Source: Motiliproteus sp. SC1-56 (lineage in GTDB: Bacteria; Pseudomonadota; Gammaproteobacteria; Pseudomonadales; Balneatricaceae). From it: DNA of 64,000 nucleotides. Each line of letters begins with the position of its first letter. Positions within the stretch are counted from its first letter, which is position 1. The notes below the pieces were generated by a model. It did not search any database. It was not told the origin of the DNA and saw nothing but the letters and a program-made list of their open reading frames with translations. The stretch spans positions 310,001 through 374,000 of the forward strand of contig NZ_JAEMGS010000002.1 in NCBI RefSeq assembly GCF_017309075.1, read 5' to 3'. A program made the translations under genes and the position numbers. Shown one piece after another: positions 8,523 to 17,522 of the stretch.

Positions 8523-9905
8523 ATGACGGTCACTACCGAACATGGGCTGCAGCAGAGGATAGCTTTCCACGTGAACTACGCTCCTAATCTCCGCCGGGGG
8601 GCAAGGCGAGTCCTCGTCCTGTCAGCCCTGCTGTTGAGTTGTTCTTTCGCCTTCGCTAAGCCGTCCGCCACCAGTAAATATGCGCTTATCGATGCGGATG
8701 AAATAACCGACGGCGCCAGTCGGGTGATCCTGCCGTACGCATTCAGCACTGATCGAATGGGTTTGAATTTCGGGCTTGGGGGAATCTGGAGCGGCTACCA
8801 CCAGCCGCAGATGACCTTTGGTCTTACCGGGTTTGGCGGGGAGGTCAGCGAAGCGATCGGCGGCGGGGTCTGGGACTACCGGGTCCCCTACTCTGATCGC
8901 TGGTATTTGAGTCTGTACGGCATGGCCGGCTATTACCCCGATCAGCGCGCTTACACTGCGGTACGTGACGAGTTTGTTTCTGACCGATCCTATCCGGGGA
9001 GCAACGACTCCAGCGACAGCCAGTTTATCGAGGCCGATGGCCATTCGAACTTCTGGGACCTGAAGCTTGAATACACCCTGCCGATTGGCGCCGGCGCGCG
9101 CCAGGGCGCCTTCGAGTACCGCATGAAAAAAGGGTTGCTGGCGTCCTCTCCGAGCGGTGGAATAAGCTGGAATCCTTTTGAGAGCGGCATCACCACGCTG
9201 GTATTGCGCCAGTTCAACCGCTACCAGAGCTATGAAACAGGCGAGCGGGAGGTTGACGGTGCGGTGCACGCCCTTGAGATCGGCCTGCTTTACGACAACA
9301 CCGATTTTTCGCTCAACCCCTCGACTGGTAGCTCGCAATACCTGGCTGTCAGTCACGATGCGGGCTGGCTCGAGTCCAAGCAGCAGTGGAGCTTTATTCA
9401 GGCCGAATGGAGCAAATACCTGCCGATGGGGGAAACCGATGGGGCCCGCCAGCGGGTTCTGGCGTTCAACCTCTGGGCCGCCTATTCGCCGAGCTGGCGA
9501 GTCAGCAGCAATGCCGATGGCGAGCATAAAGTAAGCGACGCCCCGCCCTTTAATGAGGGTGCCACCCTCGGTGGCTTCTACCGTATGCGCGGTTACGATC
9601 AGAACCGCTTTCACGACAAGGCTGCCCTCTACGGCACGGCGGAGTATCGCTACACCCTCAGATACAACCCGATTCCTCAGATCGACTGGCTCAGGTTTAC
9701 CCAGGTGCGCTGGTTTCAGCTGGTGGGCTTTGTTGAAGCCGGGCGCGTCGCCCCGCACTTCTCGCTGGGTGATTTCGATGGCGACATCAAAACCGATTAC
9801 GGCGTGTCTTTGCGTGCCCTGGCAGGCACTACCGTCGTGCGCATGGATCTGGCCCACTCCGACGAGGCGACCAACCTCTGGGTAATGGTTGGACATCCCT
9901 TTTAG
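8523..9905 (+). CDS. Outer membrane beta-barrel protein, surface antigen (D15/BamA-TamA superfamily) type
   Basis: A 460-residue protein with a signal segment (RRVLVLSALLLSCSFAFA) and alternating aromatic strands through to a C-terminal phenylalanine (GHPF), the classical outer membrane assembly signal. The conserved GGFYRMRGYDQNRF block near residue 355 corresponds to the RGY/F loop of the D15 surface antigen domain. No POTRA repeats precede the barrel, so it is not BamA or TamA itself but a barrel-only relative. ATG at 8523 is preferred over GTG at 8487; the true start may even be closer to the signal core, since an upstream basic stretch of about 30 residues is unusual. Neighbours give no functional hint. 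Confidence 0.7.
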   Translation: MTVTTEHGLQQRIAFHVNYAPNLRRGARRVLVLSALLLSCSFAFAKPSATSKYALIDADEITDGASRVILPYAFSTDRMGLNFGLGGIWSGYHQPQMTFGLTGFGGEVSEAIGGGVWDYRVPYSDRWYLSLYGMAGYYPDQRAYTAVRDEFVSDRSYPGSNDSSDSQFIEADGHSNFWDLKLEYTLPIGAGARQGAFEYRMKKGLLASSPSGGISWNPFESGITTLVLRQFNRYQSYETGEREVDGAVHALEIGLLYDNTDFSLNPSTGSSQYLAVSHDAGWLESKQQWSFIQAEWSKYLPMGETDGARQRVLAFNLWAAYSPSWRVSSNADGEHKVSDAPPFNEGATLGGFYRMRGYDQNRFHDKAALYGTAEYRYTLRYNPIPQIDWLRFTQVRWFQLVGFVEAGRVAPHFSLGDFDGDIKTDYGVSLRALAGTTVVRMDLAHSDEATNLWVMVGHPF

Positions 9906-9971
9906 CAAGGTGGTGCGTGCCTCTCTATCGGTGTCTCCCCTTTTTTTTCGACTTTCCCGTGGCGATAAAAA

Positions 9972-9993
9972 ATACGTATCAAATGATACGTAT
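9972..9993. promoter_or_regulatory. Perfect inverted repeat, operator-like
   Basis: Arms ATACGTATCA and TGATACGTAT (10 bases each) separated by AA. The element is AT-rich and lacks a T-tract, so it looks like a dimeric regulator site rather than a terminator. It lies 67 bases after the outer membrane protein stop in the gene-free interval 9906-10430, in which nothing else was recognised. Confidence 0.5.
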
Positions 9994-10430
9994 CGCGTAC
10001 TAAATGATGATGGTAATTGGCCTGCTAGATGCGGGGCGAACGGCGACACCTGGCATCGATGGGGCCCCGTCAACGCGGTGCGACTTCCCCTGCCCTGCAC
10101 TCGGCCCTCACGTGCTCACGCTTCCCGATATCGGATTTAACGGCAATGACCTCCCATGCCGTGAGCGGTCGAAAGTGGGTCGGTCAGCGGTGGCGTAATT
10201 TTGCCGTCTTAAGCTGCAGTCCTTGGCTGGCCGCCTGTATGTTTCGAGATCTGATTATGGTCTTTTGTTGGCGAAGGTATGATCGTTTGCAGGCTCTTTG
10301 GCGACTCGCCTTGAGGTAACATGGTGCATCATTTATGTGTCATAACAAGCTGATTTAAAGGTGTTGTTTATGTGTTTTTTTGGAAGGTCGGCGCTATTGA
10401 GCCCGATGAGCAGCGGTTAGATTGGCACCC

Positions 10431-10458
10431 AAAAAACCGGGCATCGGCCCGGTTTTTT
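10431..10458. terminator. Bidirectional rho-independent terminator
   Basis: A-tract, CCGGGC stem, ATCG loop, GCCCGG stem, T-tract (AAAAAACCGGGC / GCCCGGTTTTTT). It lies 23 bases beyond the minus-strand pedH stop and serves that gene; the symmetry would also stop plus-strand transcription. Confidence 0.9.
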
Positions 10459-10480
10459 TGGATTACGCTTGGAGCCGTGG

Positions 10481-12256
10481 TTAGCGGGCTGCCACTGCGT
10501 CCTTGGCCGGCAGTTTGAACGTCCAGACCGTGCCACCCTGATTCAGGTGCTTGACCCGTTTCGCCACTTCGCCACCCCACAGGGGAACGGCGCCGCCCCA
10601 ACCCGAGACCACGGAGATGTACTGCTCGCCGTCCTGTTCCCAGGTGATGGGTGAGCCGACGATACCCGAGCCGGTGTTGAAGCGGTATTTCATCTCACCG
10701 GTCTTGGCATCAAAGGCCATCAGAAAACCCTCTGGGTTGCCGGTGAACACCAGTCCGCCAGCGGTTGCCAGCACGCCGCCCCAGAGAGGCGCGTTGTTTT
10801 CGTAACGCCAGACCTCCTCCCCGGTTTTAGGATCGATGGCACGCAACACTCCGATGTACGCGTCGTTGATGGGCTTGATGGTAAAACCGGCGCCCAGGTA
10901 AGCAGCCCCTTTTTTGTACGCGGTCGGTTCGTTCCAGATATCCATTTCCCATTCGTTGGAGGGCACATAGAAGAGCCCGGTTTCCTGGGAGAACGCCATC
11001 GGCATCCAGTTCTTCCCACCCAGGAACGAGGGTGCCGCCACGACAGTACTGCCCTTCTTGCCATCTTCGGCTTCGGTGGGGTTGCCCGGACGGTTCTCGT
11101 CGACGTATATCGGACGTCCGTTTTTGTCCAGCCCCTTGGCCCAGGAGATTTTGTCGACAAAGGGGAAGCCGCGGATAAAGTCGCCGTTAGTGCGGTTCAG
11201 GACGTAGAAGAAGCCATTCCGGTCGGCGGTGGCCGCCGCTTTCACGGTCTTTCCGCCCTCTTCATAGTCGAAGGCGATCAGCTCGTTCACGCCATCATAG
11301 TCCCAGCCATCGTGGGGCGTAGTCTGGAAATGCCAGACAATTTTCCCGGTATCCGGGTCGATCGCCAAGCGGGAGGAGCTGTAAAGGTTGTCTCCCGGAC
11401 GCAGGTGGGAGTTCCAGGGTGCCGGGTTGCCGGTGCCGAAAAACAGCAGGTCGGTGTCCGGGTCGTAGGTGCCGCCCAACCAAGTAGCCGCCCCACCCGA
11501 CTTCCATAAATCCCCCGGCCAGCTCTTGCCCGCTTCGCCGCCGGTAATGCCATTCTCCGCGCCATTCAGGTAGCCCATATGACCTTCGACGGTCGGGCGA
11601 GTCCAGACGAGCTCGCCGGTCTTGGCGTCATAGGCTTCAACTTTGCCGACAATGCCAAATTCGCCGCCGGAGACACCGGTGATCACCTTGCCCTTGACCA
11701 CGATCGGTGCCGCGGAGATGGAGTATCCGGCCTTATAGTCAGCCACTGTTTTTTTCCAGACGGTCTTGCCCGTATCCTTGTTCAACGCCACCAATTTGGC
11801 ATCCAGGGTGCCAAAGATGACCAGGTCGTCGTACAGGGCGACGCCCCGGTTGATCACGTCACAACAGGGCATGATGTTGTCGGGCAGTCGCGCGTCATAC
11901 TGCCAGAGTTCCTCGCCGGTCTTTATATCGATCGCGAACACCCGTGAGTAAGAGGCCGTCACGTACATCACCCCATCCTTGACGAGAGGCTGGGATTCCT
12001 GCCCGCGCTGTTTCTCGCCGCCAAAAGAGAAACCCCAGACGGGCCTCAAGTCCTGGACCGTGTCGGCATTGACCTTATTCAGAGGGCTGAAACGTTGGGC
12101 GCGTGGCCCAAGCCCGTTGCTGACCACGTCCGCGGTGGTCTGCTGGTCATTGAGAATATCGCTGTCGGTCACGTTCGCCTGTGCGCTGTTTGCCAGCGCC
12201 AGCGCGGCGGCCAGGGTGGTTATTGCAACCCCCGTGCTCAACCCCGTTATGTTCAT
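10481..12256 (-). CDS. pedH: PQQ-dependent alcohol dehydrogenase with lanthanide-type active site (PedH/ExaF-like)
   Basis: A 591-residue periplasmic quinoprotein with a signal peptide ending near SAQA (residue 26) and eight beta-propeller W-motifs. The vicinal disulfide pair is Cys131-Cys132 (PCCDV). The metal site shows GGEFG (Glu199) and GTGNPAPWN (Asn277); the catalytic Asp319 is followed at +2 by Asp321 in [10 protein letters not shown]. Calcium enzymes such as ExaA/PedE or MxaF carry Ser or Ala at that +2 position, whereas XoxF, ExaF and PedH carry Asp as the extra lanthanide ligand. The enzyme should therefore oxidise ethanol and other short alcohols with PQQ plus a lanthanide and pass electrons to the cytochrome c encoded nearby. 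TAGGAG precedes ATG. The promoter region carries the TCCCTTGGTAGTA motif. Confidence 0.93.
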   Translation of the reverse strand: MNITGLSTGVAITTLAAALALANSAQANVTDSDILNDQQTTADVVSNGLGPRAQRFSPLNKVNADTVQDLRPVWGFSFGGEKQRGQESQPLVKDGVMYVTASYSRVFAIDIKTGEELWQYDARLPDNIMPCCDVINRGVALYDDLVIFGTLDAKLVALNKDTGKTVWKKTVADYKAGYSISAAPIVVKGKVITGVSGGEFGIVGKVEAYDAKTGELVWTRPTVEGHMGYLNGAENGITGGEAGKSWPGDLWKSGGAATWLGGTYDPDTDLLFFGTGNPAPWNSHLRPGDNLYSSSRLAIDPDTGKIVWHFQTTPHDGWDYDGVNELIAFDYEEGGKTVKAAATADRNGFFYVLNRTNGDFIRGFPFVDKISWAKGLDKNGRPIYVDENRPGNPTEAEDGKKGSTVVAAPSFLGGKNWMPMAFSQETGLFYVPSNEWEMDIWNEPTAYKKGAAYLGAGFTIKPINDAYIGVLRAIDPKTGEEVWRYENNAPLWGGVLATAGGLVFTGNPEGFLMAFDAKTGEMKYRFNTGSGIVGSPITWEQDGEQYISVVSGWGGAVPLWGGEVAKRVKHLNQGGTVWTFKLPAKDAVAAR

Positions 12257-12405
12257 AGTCGTCTCCTAAACGCTTTGATTTTTATTCGAGTGGGCTGGTT
12301 CTAGTCACGGGCCCGCCCTACCGACGTGAGATAAACCTTCACGCGCTACCCTATTTTCCCTCCCTGCTATCGCTAAGCCATTGAACGGAGGGGGTGGTTT
12401 TCTAG

Positions 12406-12418
12406 TCCCTTGGTAGTA
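12406..12418 (-). promoter_or_regulatory. Shared regulatory motif A upstream of pedH
   Basis: TCCCTTGGTAGTA on the + strand, read as TACTACCAAGGGA toward pedH, about 150 bases before its ATG. The identical 13-mer occurs upstream of the aldehyde dehydrogenase (35069-35081) and a 12/13 copy upstream of the cytochrome c550 gene (14058-14070). The half-sites TACTMCC and GGTAGTA form an imperfect palindrome, as expected for a dimeric response regulator. The remaining part of 12257-12609 shows nothing else clear. Confidence 0.6.
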
Positions 12419-12609
12419 ATACTCGGCCGGCTGAGGCTTGCGGGGGTTGAACCCTTAAAGGGCGTTCATGGGACGTCAGGGGCGAAATGTCTTGTAACCC
12501 GGGGTGTCCGACCGGTGAGACAGGGCCGCTTTTAACGGGCCGGCACCGGTAAGAGTCGCTTGCCCGCGCTGCGCGCAAGTGGCGAAAAGGCAGTGAGCGG
12601 GAGGAGCGG

Positions 12610-13518
12610 TCAGTGCTTTCCCAGCTGGAGGTAATATCCCGGCGGCTCGTAGGCCAGCCCGTAGCGCTCGAACAGATGGGTCATGTCGCCGCTACGAACC
12701 GTCTGCTCGATCACGTCTCCCAGGGCATACGCGAGCTGACGGAAATTCTCGCGCACCGCCATGCCCACATCCCAGGTCGGTTTGTAGAGGTTGGGAAAGG
12801 GCACCGACAGGCTGGCAATCCTGTCGCTCAGCCGCATTCCCCATTCCACTTCGGCGCGCTGTCCCATAACCGCGGACACCTGGCCGTTGAGCATGCCGTC
12901 AATGGCTTCGTCAAAACGCCGGAAGTGGACGACGTTGTGGCGCAGCGCACCGCGAAACGCACCGCTCAGGTAGAGGTCAGGCAAACTGTCTATTTCGACG
13001 CCCACCCGGTCATATTGAAAGACGGCCAGGTTTTCAAACGGCGCCATTCTGTCGGCGTGGTAGCCCAGCACCCATTGCTCCTGTTGGTAAGGGGCAAAAA
13101 AATGCACCAGGTCATTCATCACCCGCCCGTCCGGGTCCACCTTGTAAGCGAACGCCTTGTCGTAAGGAACCCGCAACATGACATCCGCCACCGGGCGTTT
13201 CAGCATGGGTGCCCCCGCCTCGCGCTCAAGAACCGGCCCTTTCCAGATGTAATTGCGCAGGTCGTCATCAAGGCTTTCGTCGGGAGTCATCCAGACCAGT
13301 TCCAGCGCGACCCCCAGTTGCTCCGCCAGCAGGGCGGCGATTTCGACATCCACACCCCGGGCGCTGCCCTCCTCAAGAAAGGAGTAAGGCGGATAGCCGC
13401 TATAGACCGCCACCTTGAGAAAGCCGCTGGCTATCACGTCATCGTAACTGCGTGCTAGGACCTGTTCGTTGCTCCATGACACCAGCACCAGGGTAAGCAG
13501 ATAAACCCGAAGCCTCAT
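12610..13518 (-). CDS. Quinoprotein-associated periplasmic substrate-binding-like protein (PedG/MxaJ/XoxJ type)
   Basis: A 302-residue solute-binding protein family 3 fold with a signal peptide (MRLRVYLLTLVLVSWSNEQVLA). It opens the mature chain with LKVAVYSGYPPYSFLEEG and has the GVDVEIAALLAEQLG segment seen in the family found with PQQ dehydrogenases. In MxaJ/XoxJ the protein is thought to help mature or activate the quinoprotein rather than to import a solute; that role is inferred here from its position between pedH and the cytochrome gene. The downstream cytochrome gene is upstream in transcription by 14 bases, so pedF and this gene form an operon. The cysteine content and lack of any adjacent permease agree with a non-transport role. 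Confidence 0.85.
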   Translation of the reverse strand: MRLRVYLLTLVLVSWSNEQVLARSYDDVIASGFLKVAVYSGYPPYSFLEEGSARGVDVEIAALLAEQLGVALELVWMTPDESLDDDLRNYIWKGPVLEREAGAPMLKRPVADVMLRVPYDKAFAYKVDPDGRVMNDLVHFFAPYQQEQWVLGYHADRMAPFENLAVFQYDRVGVEIDSLPDLYLSGAFRGALRHNVVHFRRFDEAIDGMLNGQVSAVMGQRAEVEWGMRLSDRIASLSVPFPNLYKPTWDVGMAVRENFRQLAYALGDVIEQTVRSGDMTHLFERYGLAYEPPGYYLQLGKH

Positions 13519-13532
13519 ACTCCCTCCTTGCG

Positions 13533-13955
13533 CTATTGAACCGCGACGGATTCGAGCCAGCTACGGATTGACCAGAGTGCTTCCTGGCTGAGGAAGTCCG
13601 CCATCTTCGGCATATAGGGCACCCCGTTCCGTGTCGCGCCGTTGATCACGCGGTAGGAAAACCATTCATCACCTTCAATACCGGACTCCAGTTCCCGCAG
13701 GTCAGGCGCGATTCCCCCGGAAATGGCATCCAGCCCGTGACAGCGTGCGCAGTTCTGGGCATAGGCGGATTTACCGATCTTGATCGCCAGTTCGTTCCCT
13801 CGGTAGGGATTCTCGTCGAGCCACTCCTCCCCGAGCGGGTCCAGGCCGCTGACATCGACGCTTTGAGGGGTGACGTCCCCGTGGGCCCAGGCCTGGCTGG
13901 ACGTGATCAAGGCGAAGGCCAGGCATACCGGCTTTACAGATAGCGAGTTTTTCAT
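13533..13955 (-). CDS. pedF: Cytochrome c550 of the PQQ alcohol dehydrogenase system
   Basis: A 140-residue exported c-type cytochrome: signal peptide ending ASSQAWA-like before HGDVTP, one haem-binding CARCH motif near residue 72, and a C-terminal Met (PYMPKMADF) likely to be the axial ligand. It is the expected electron acceptor of the periplasmic quinoprotein (ExaB/PedF family) and hands electrons to a terminal oxidase. ATG at 13955 is preferred because GGGTG lies upstream; a GTG three codons earlier is possible. First gene of a two-gene operon with the PedG-like protein. Motif A is 103 bases upstream. Confidence 0.9.
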   Translation of the reverse strand: MKNSLSVKPVCLAFALITSSQAWAHGDVTPQSVDVSGLDPLGEEWLDENPYRGNELAIKIGKSAYAQNCARCHGLDAISGGIAPDLRELESGIEGDEWFSYRVINGATRNGVPYMPKMADFLSQEALWSIRSWLESVAVQ

Positions 13956-14057
13956 CGTATTCACCCACGATTGTTATTTTGCGTTGGTAAAGGGTCCGTA
14001 GCCCATTTTAAGAATTGGGTAGCGACAACCCAGAGCACTTTGGTGGGCGCCTTTTCA

Positions 14058-14070
14058 TCCGTTGGTAGTA
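14058..14070 (-). promoter_or_regulatory. Shared regulatory motif A upstream of the cytochrome gene
   Basis: TCCGTTGGTAGTA, differing by one base from the copies upstream of pedH and the aldehyde dehydrogenase. It lies 103 bases before the pedF ATG. The intergenic region 13956-14503 otherwise contains only motif B (14399-14411) toward the next operon. Confidence 0.55.
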
Positions 14071-14398
14071 GACCCTGGGTGTTACTGCACCAGGAAGCCG
14101 CCCGACATGCTTGGATACGAGGCCGAGGGAGACAGAGGCGTAACGCCCCGGTTTGACTGGTGGGAAACGGATATCGGGTTTGGCCTTCAAGCGCCAGCTG
14201 CACTCGGTTGCCGGCGTTAATTTCCACTCCCCGGGCCTCCACCTTGGGCAAAAAAACCAGGCGAAGAATCCCGGGGGCTCAAGGTGTACGCCTCCCGCCC
14301 TCTCCGTTCAGCCGGCTCATTGGCAGTGGCCAATAGCAGCGGATGAGGGGCGTCAGATTGCAGCTGCCACTCATGGTCGGTGGGGAGGCCTCGCCGCC

Positions 14399-14411
14399 CA
14401 GAAATAGTACT
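14399..14411 (+). promoter_or_regulatory. Shared regulatory motif B upstream of the ABC/beta-propeller operon
   Basis: CAGAAATAGTACT, 93 bases before the ATG at 14504. The same 13-mer occurs at 27618-27630 upstream of the FIST gene and an 11/13 copy at 22672-22684 upstream of the second ABC operon. Confidence 0.5.
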
Positions 14412-14503
14412 AGAGGAGTAATTTAACGGTACTTATTGCATATTTCGGCCCATCGCCCGGGGCGCCAGAATGGGGTCGAAGACGAACAGCCGGAGCGACA
14501 GCT

Positions 14504-15730
14504 ATGCAGCAGAAGGGGCAGTCAACAGCCAGTGCTAAGGGCTCCGTGCTGCTCTGCCTGCTGTCATGCGCGATCCTGCTTTTCGCCCCCTGGAGCGCGG
14601 CAGAAAACGCAGCCCTTCGGGTTCAGGTCGGTTACCTGGAGCTGCTCGAAGAGCAGCCTCCTCTGCTCTCGAACGTTCTGCCAGAACCCCGGGACAGAGG
14701 ATTGCAGGGCGCCAGGCTTGGCATCGCTGACAACAACGCTGGCGGACGCTTTCTCGGTCAACAGTTTGAACTGTTGAACTTCCGGTCCGACTCCCCCAAC
14801 GCCCTGATTGAGCGACTGGACCAGTGGGTCAGCGCGGGCGTCTCTGTGGTGGTTGCCAACCTCCCCGCGCCGCTGCTGAGCGACCTGGCGCAACGTTACA
14901 GCACCGAGCAGCTACTGCTCTTTAACGCCGGCTCGGCCGACAACGCGCTGCGAAGTCAGCAGTGCCTGGCCAATGTGCTCCACACGTTACCCAGCCGGGC
15001 GATGCTGACCGACGCCCTGGGCCAGTGGCTGACCCAGAAAAAACTTCGGCGCTGGCTGGTCGTTGAGGGTGCCCGCCCGGCCGACCAGGAGTACGTCCAG
15101 TCCCTGCAACGCACCGCACAGCGTTACGGCAGCAAAATCGTCGCCCGCAAGCGCTGGCGCTTTGATTCGGACCTGCGTCGCAGCGCCCAACGGGAGGTGC
15201 CGCTCTTTACCCAGGCCGGGGACTATGACGCGGTGGTGGTGGCGGACGAGCTGGGGGATTTCGGCGAATTCCTGCTGTACAACACCTGGCTACCCCGCCC
15301 GGTGGTTGGCACCCAGGGGTTGACCCCGGTCGCCTGGCACCGGGTGGTGGAACAATGGGGGGCGGCCCAGCTGCAACGGCGGTTCGACCGGCAGGCCGGC
15401 CGCTGGATGAGCAGCGTCGATTACGCGGCCTGGGCCGCGGTACGCAGCGTTGGCGAAGCGGTGGCCGCGGTTGGGCAAACAGACGCCGGCACGTTGCGGC
15501 AGCACCTGCTCAGCGACGGCTTCCAGCTGGGCGGGTTCAAAGGCCGTAAACTCAGCTACCGACCCTGGAATGGCCAGTTGCGCCAGCCCATTGCGCTGGT
15601 GCACCCACGGGCCCTCGTTTCCCAGTCCCCGCAGGAAGGATTTCTGCACCCACAGAACGAACTGGACACCCTGGGGTTTGACCGCCCGGAGAGCCAGTGC
15701 CAAGACCTGTTAGCCGGAGCCCGCCGATGA
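14504..15730 (+). CDS. ABC transporter substrate-binding protein, PQQ alcohol oxidation system (PedA1-like)
   Basis: A 408-residue protein with a hydrophobic export signal (GSVLLCLLSCAILLFAPWSAA) and a periplasmic-binding-protein type I fold related to branched-chain amino acid receptors (LGIADNNAGGRFLGQQFEL at the start, MSSVDYAAWAAVRSVGEAV near the end). It belongs to the set of genes that recur with PQQ alcohol dehydrogenases. It starts a tightly packed operon; the next gene overlaps its stop by ATGA. In Pseudomonas putida the homologous PedA1A2BC transporter is needed for efficient growth when only traces of lanthanide are present; ligand here is inferred, not shown. Motif B lies upstream. 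Confidence 0.82.
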   Translation: MQQKGQSTASAKGSVLLCLLSCAILLFAPWSAAENAALRVQVGYLELLEEQPPLLSNVLPEPRDRGLQGARLGIADNNAGGRFLGQQFELLNFRSDSPNALIERLDQWVSAGVSVVVANLPAPLLSDLAQRYSTEQLLLFNAGSADNALRSQQCLANVLHTLPSRAMLTDALGQWLTQKKLRRWLVVEGARPADQEYVQSLQRTAQRYGSKIVARKRWRFDSDLRRSAQREVPLFTQAGDYDAVVVADELGDFGEFLLYNTWLPRPVVGTQGLTPVAWHRVVEQWGAAQLQRRFDRQAGRWMSSVDYAAWAAVRSVGEAVAAVGQTDAGTLRQHLLSDGFQLGGFKGRKLSYRPWNGQLRQPIALVHPRALVSQSPQEGFLHPQNELDTLGFDRPESQCQDLLAGARR

Positions 15731-16704
15731 AAACCTGCAACCCGCCGCTGTTGGCGGCTGTCGTCACGTTCTCGAGTCTGTTCGCGCCCCTCAGTCAGGC
15801 CTCGATCGCGTATGTTTCCAATGAAAAGGACAACACCCTGTCGCTGATAGACTTGGACACCCTGGAGGTGGTTGAAACCATCGACGTGGGGCAGCGGCCG
15901 CGGGGAATTACCTTCAACAAGGATTTCAGCAAACTGTATATCTGCGCCAGCGACGACGACACCGTGCAGGTCATGGATACCGGATCCCACCGGATCATCG
16001 GCGAACTGCCCTCCGGGGAGGATCCGGAACAGTTCGCCCTGCACCCGGACGACCGGCACCTGTACATCGCCAATGAGGACGATGCGCTGGTGACCGTGGT
16101 CGATGCCGAGCGCTCAACGGTCATCGCCCAGATCGATGTGGGTGTGGAGCCCGAGGGAATGGCCGTCAGCCCGAGGGGTGACCTGGCTATCAACACCTCC
16201 GAAACCACCAGCATGCTTCACTGGATCGATACCCGAACCCACGAGGTGGTCCATAACACCCGGGTTGAACAACGCCCGCGCCATGTGGAATTCACCCGCG
16301 ACGGAAGCCGCTTCTGGGCGAGCTCTGAAATCGGTGGGTCGGTGGTGGTGGTGGATGTCGACAGCCGACAGGTCATCAAAACCCTGAGATTCCAAATCCG
16401 CGGTGTGCACCCGGACAAGGTGCAGCCGGTGGGGGTCAAGCTGACCGACGATGGAAAGTATGCCTTCGTCGCCCTGGGGCCGGCCAACCATGTGGCGGTG
16501 GTAGACGCCCGGACGTTCGAGGTGCTCGACTACCTGCTGGTGGGGCGCCGGGTCTGGCATATGGCATTCAACCCACAGCAGACGCTGTTGCTGACCACCA
16601 ACGGGGTCAGCGGTGATATCTCGGTGATCGATGTCGACGCCATGAAAGTAACCCGTTCGGTCAAGGTTGGCCGCTATCCCTGGGGGGTGGCCGTTAAACC
16701 ATGA
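15727..16704 (+). CDS. PQQ-catabolism-associated YVTN beta-propeller protein (PedA2-like)
   Basis: A 325-residue periplasmic seven-bladed propeller: signal peptide MKTCNPPLLAAVVTFSSLFA, then repeated units of the form Y-V-S-N-x-x-D-N-T-L-S-L-I-D and V-x-x-T-I-D-V-G-x-x-P-x-G. The ATG at 15727 overlaps the previous stop (ATGA) and is preferred over an in-frame GTG/TTG ten codons upstream. It accompanies the ATPase and permease and probably acts as an accessory periplasmic component. Its exact role is not established; lanthanide or cofactor handling is an inference from the PedA1A2BC system. Confidence 0.85.
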   Translation: MKTCNPPLLAAVVTFSSLFAPLSQASIAYVSNEKDNTLSLIDLDTLEVVETIDVGQRPRGITFNKDFSKLYICASDDDTVQVMDTGSHRIIGELPSGEDPEQFALHPDDRHLYIANEDDALVTVVDAERSTVIAQIDVGVEPEGMAVSPRGDLAINTSETTSMLHWIDTRTHEVVHNTRVEQRPRHVEFTRDGSRFWASSEIGGSVVVVDVDSRQVIKTLRFQIRGVHPDKVQPVGVKLTDDGKYAFVALGPANHVAVVDARTFEVLDYLLVGRRVWHMAFNPQQTLLLTTNGVSGDISVIDVDAMKVTRSVKVGRYPWGVAVKP

Positions 16705-17522
16705 CGCCCGACGCGAACCTCCTGCCCCGGATCACCCCCCTGCTTGAAGTCGAGCAGTTGCGGTTCGCCTATGGTGCAGGCGGCCCCAGGGCGCTGGACG
16801 GGGTGAGCTTCACGTTGCAGCCGGGCCAGTTCCATGCGCTGCTGGGACCGAATGGCGCCGGTAAAAGCACCCTTTTCGGCCTTATCAGCCGGTTGCTGAC
16901 CATCCAACGGGGGGATATTCGACTGGCGGGTGCCAGTTTGCAGCGCGCCCCCGCCAGGGTGCTTCAAGAGGTTGGCACGGTATTCCAGCAAAGCACGCTG
17001 GATCTGGATCTGACTGTGGAGGATAACCTCCGTTACCACGCCAGTCTTCACGGGATCGGCGGCGCCGTCTGTGCGTCCCGCATCGAGACAGAGCTGGCGC
17101 GGCTTGAACTGGCCGCTCAGCGCAAGACCCGGGTGCGGCAGCTGAACGGCGGCCACCGGCGCCGGGTCGAAATCGCCAGGGCGTTGCTGCACCGGCCCCG
17201 TCTGCTGCTGCTGGACGAGGCCACGTCCGGGCTCGACAAGCGGGCCAGGGACGCGATCATTCGACATATTCGAAGGCTGTGCTCGGATCGCGGGGTCGGG
17301 GTGCTTTGGGCCACCCACCTGATCGAAGAGGTTCAGTCCCGTGACCCGGTCACCCTGCTCTACCAGGGCCGGGTGCTGGCCGACGACACCGCCCTGCAGA
17401 TCTGCCGCGACAGCCGCCGGGCAACCCTGGTCGAGGCCTTTGAAACCCTTACCGAACGCCGTCCGACCCCGGTCGAGTCCGACGAAGGGACGGCGTATTC
17501 CACGGAGGCGCTGTCCACATGA
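16701..17522 (+). CDS. ABC transporter ATP-binding protein, PQQ alcohol oxidation system (PedB-like)
   Basis: A 273-residue ATPase. Walker A is LGPNGAGKST at residues 48-57, the Q-loop is VFQQSTLD near 95, the signature is LNGGHRRR near 150 in place of LSGGQ, and Walker B is LLLLDEAT with the D-loop SGLDKR just after and the switch His in WATHL. It energises the ABC-2 type permease encoded next, whose ATG overlaps this stop codon. The variant signature LNGGH is unusual but keeps the catalytic glycines. Part of the same operon as the beta-propeller gene. Confidence 0.88.
   Translation: MTPDANLLPRITPLLEVEQLRFAYGAGGPRALDGVSFTLQPGQFHALLGPNGAGKSTLFGLISRLLTIQRGDIRLAGASLQRAPARVLQEVGTVFQQSTLDLDLTVEDNLRYHASLHGIGGAVCASRIETELARLELAAQRKTRVRQLNGGHRRRVEIARALLHRPRLLLLDEATSGLDKRARDAIIRHIRRLCSDRGVGVLWATHLIEEVQSRDPVTLLYQGRVLADDTALQICRDSRRATLVEAFETLTERRPTPVESDEGTAYSTEALST

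Noticed and set aside
8622-10100. 492-codon minus-strand frame over the outer membrane protein gene
   Set aside because: It is a shadow of the well-supported plus-strand barrel gene, with low-complexity antisense composition.
13956-14503. A pqqA-like peptide gene near the quinoprotein genes
   Set aside because: No Met-Trp-Lys-Pro style peptide or Glu-x3-Tyr motif was found in the gap; pqq biosynthesis genes appear to be elsewhere.
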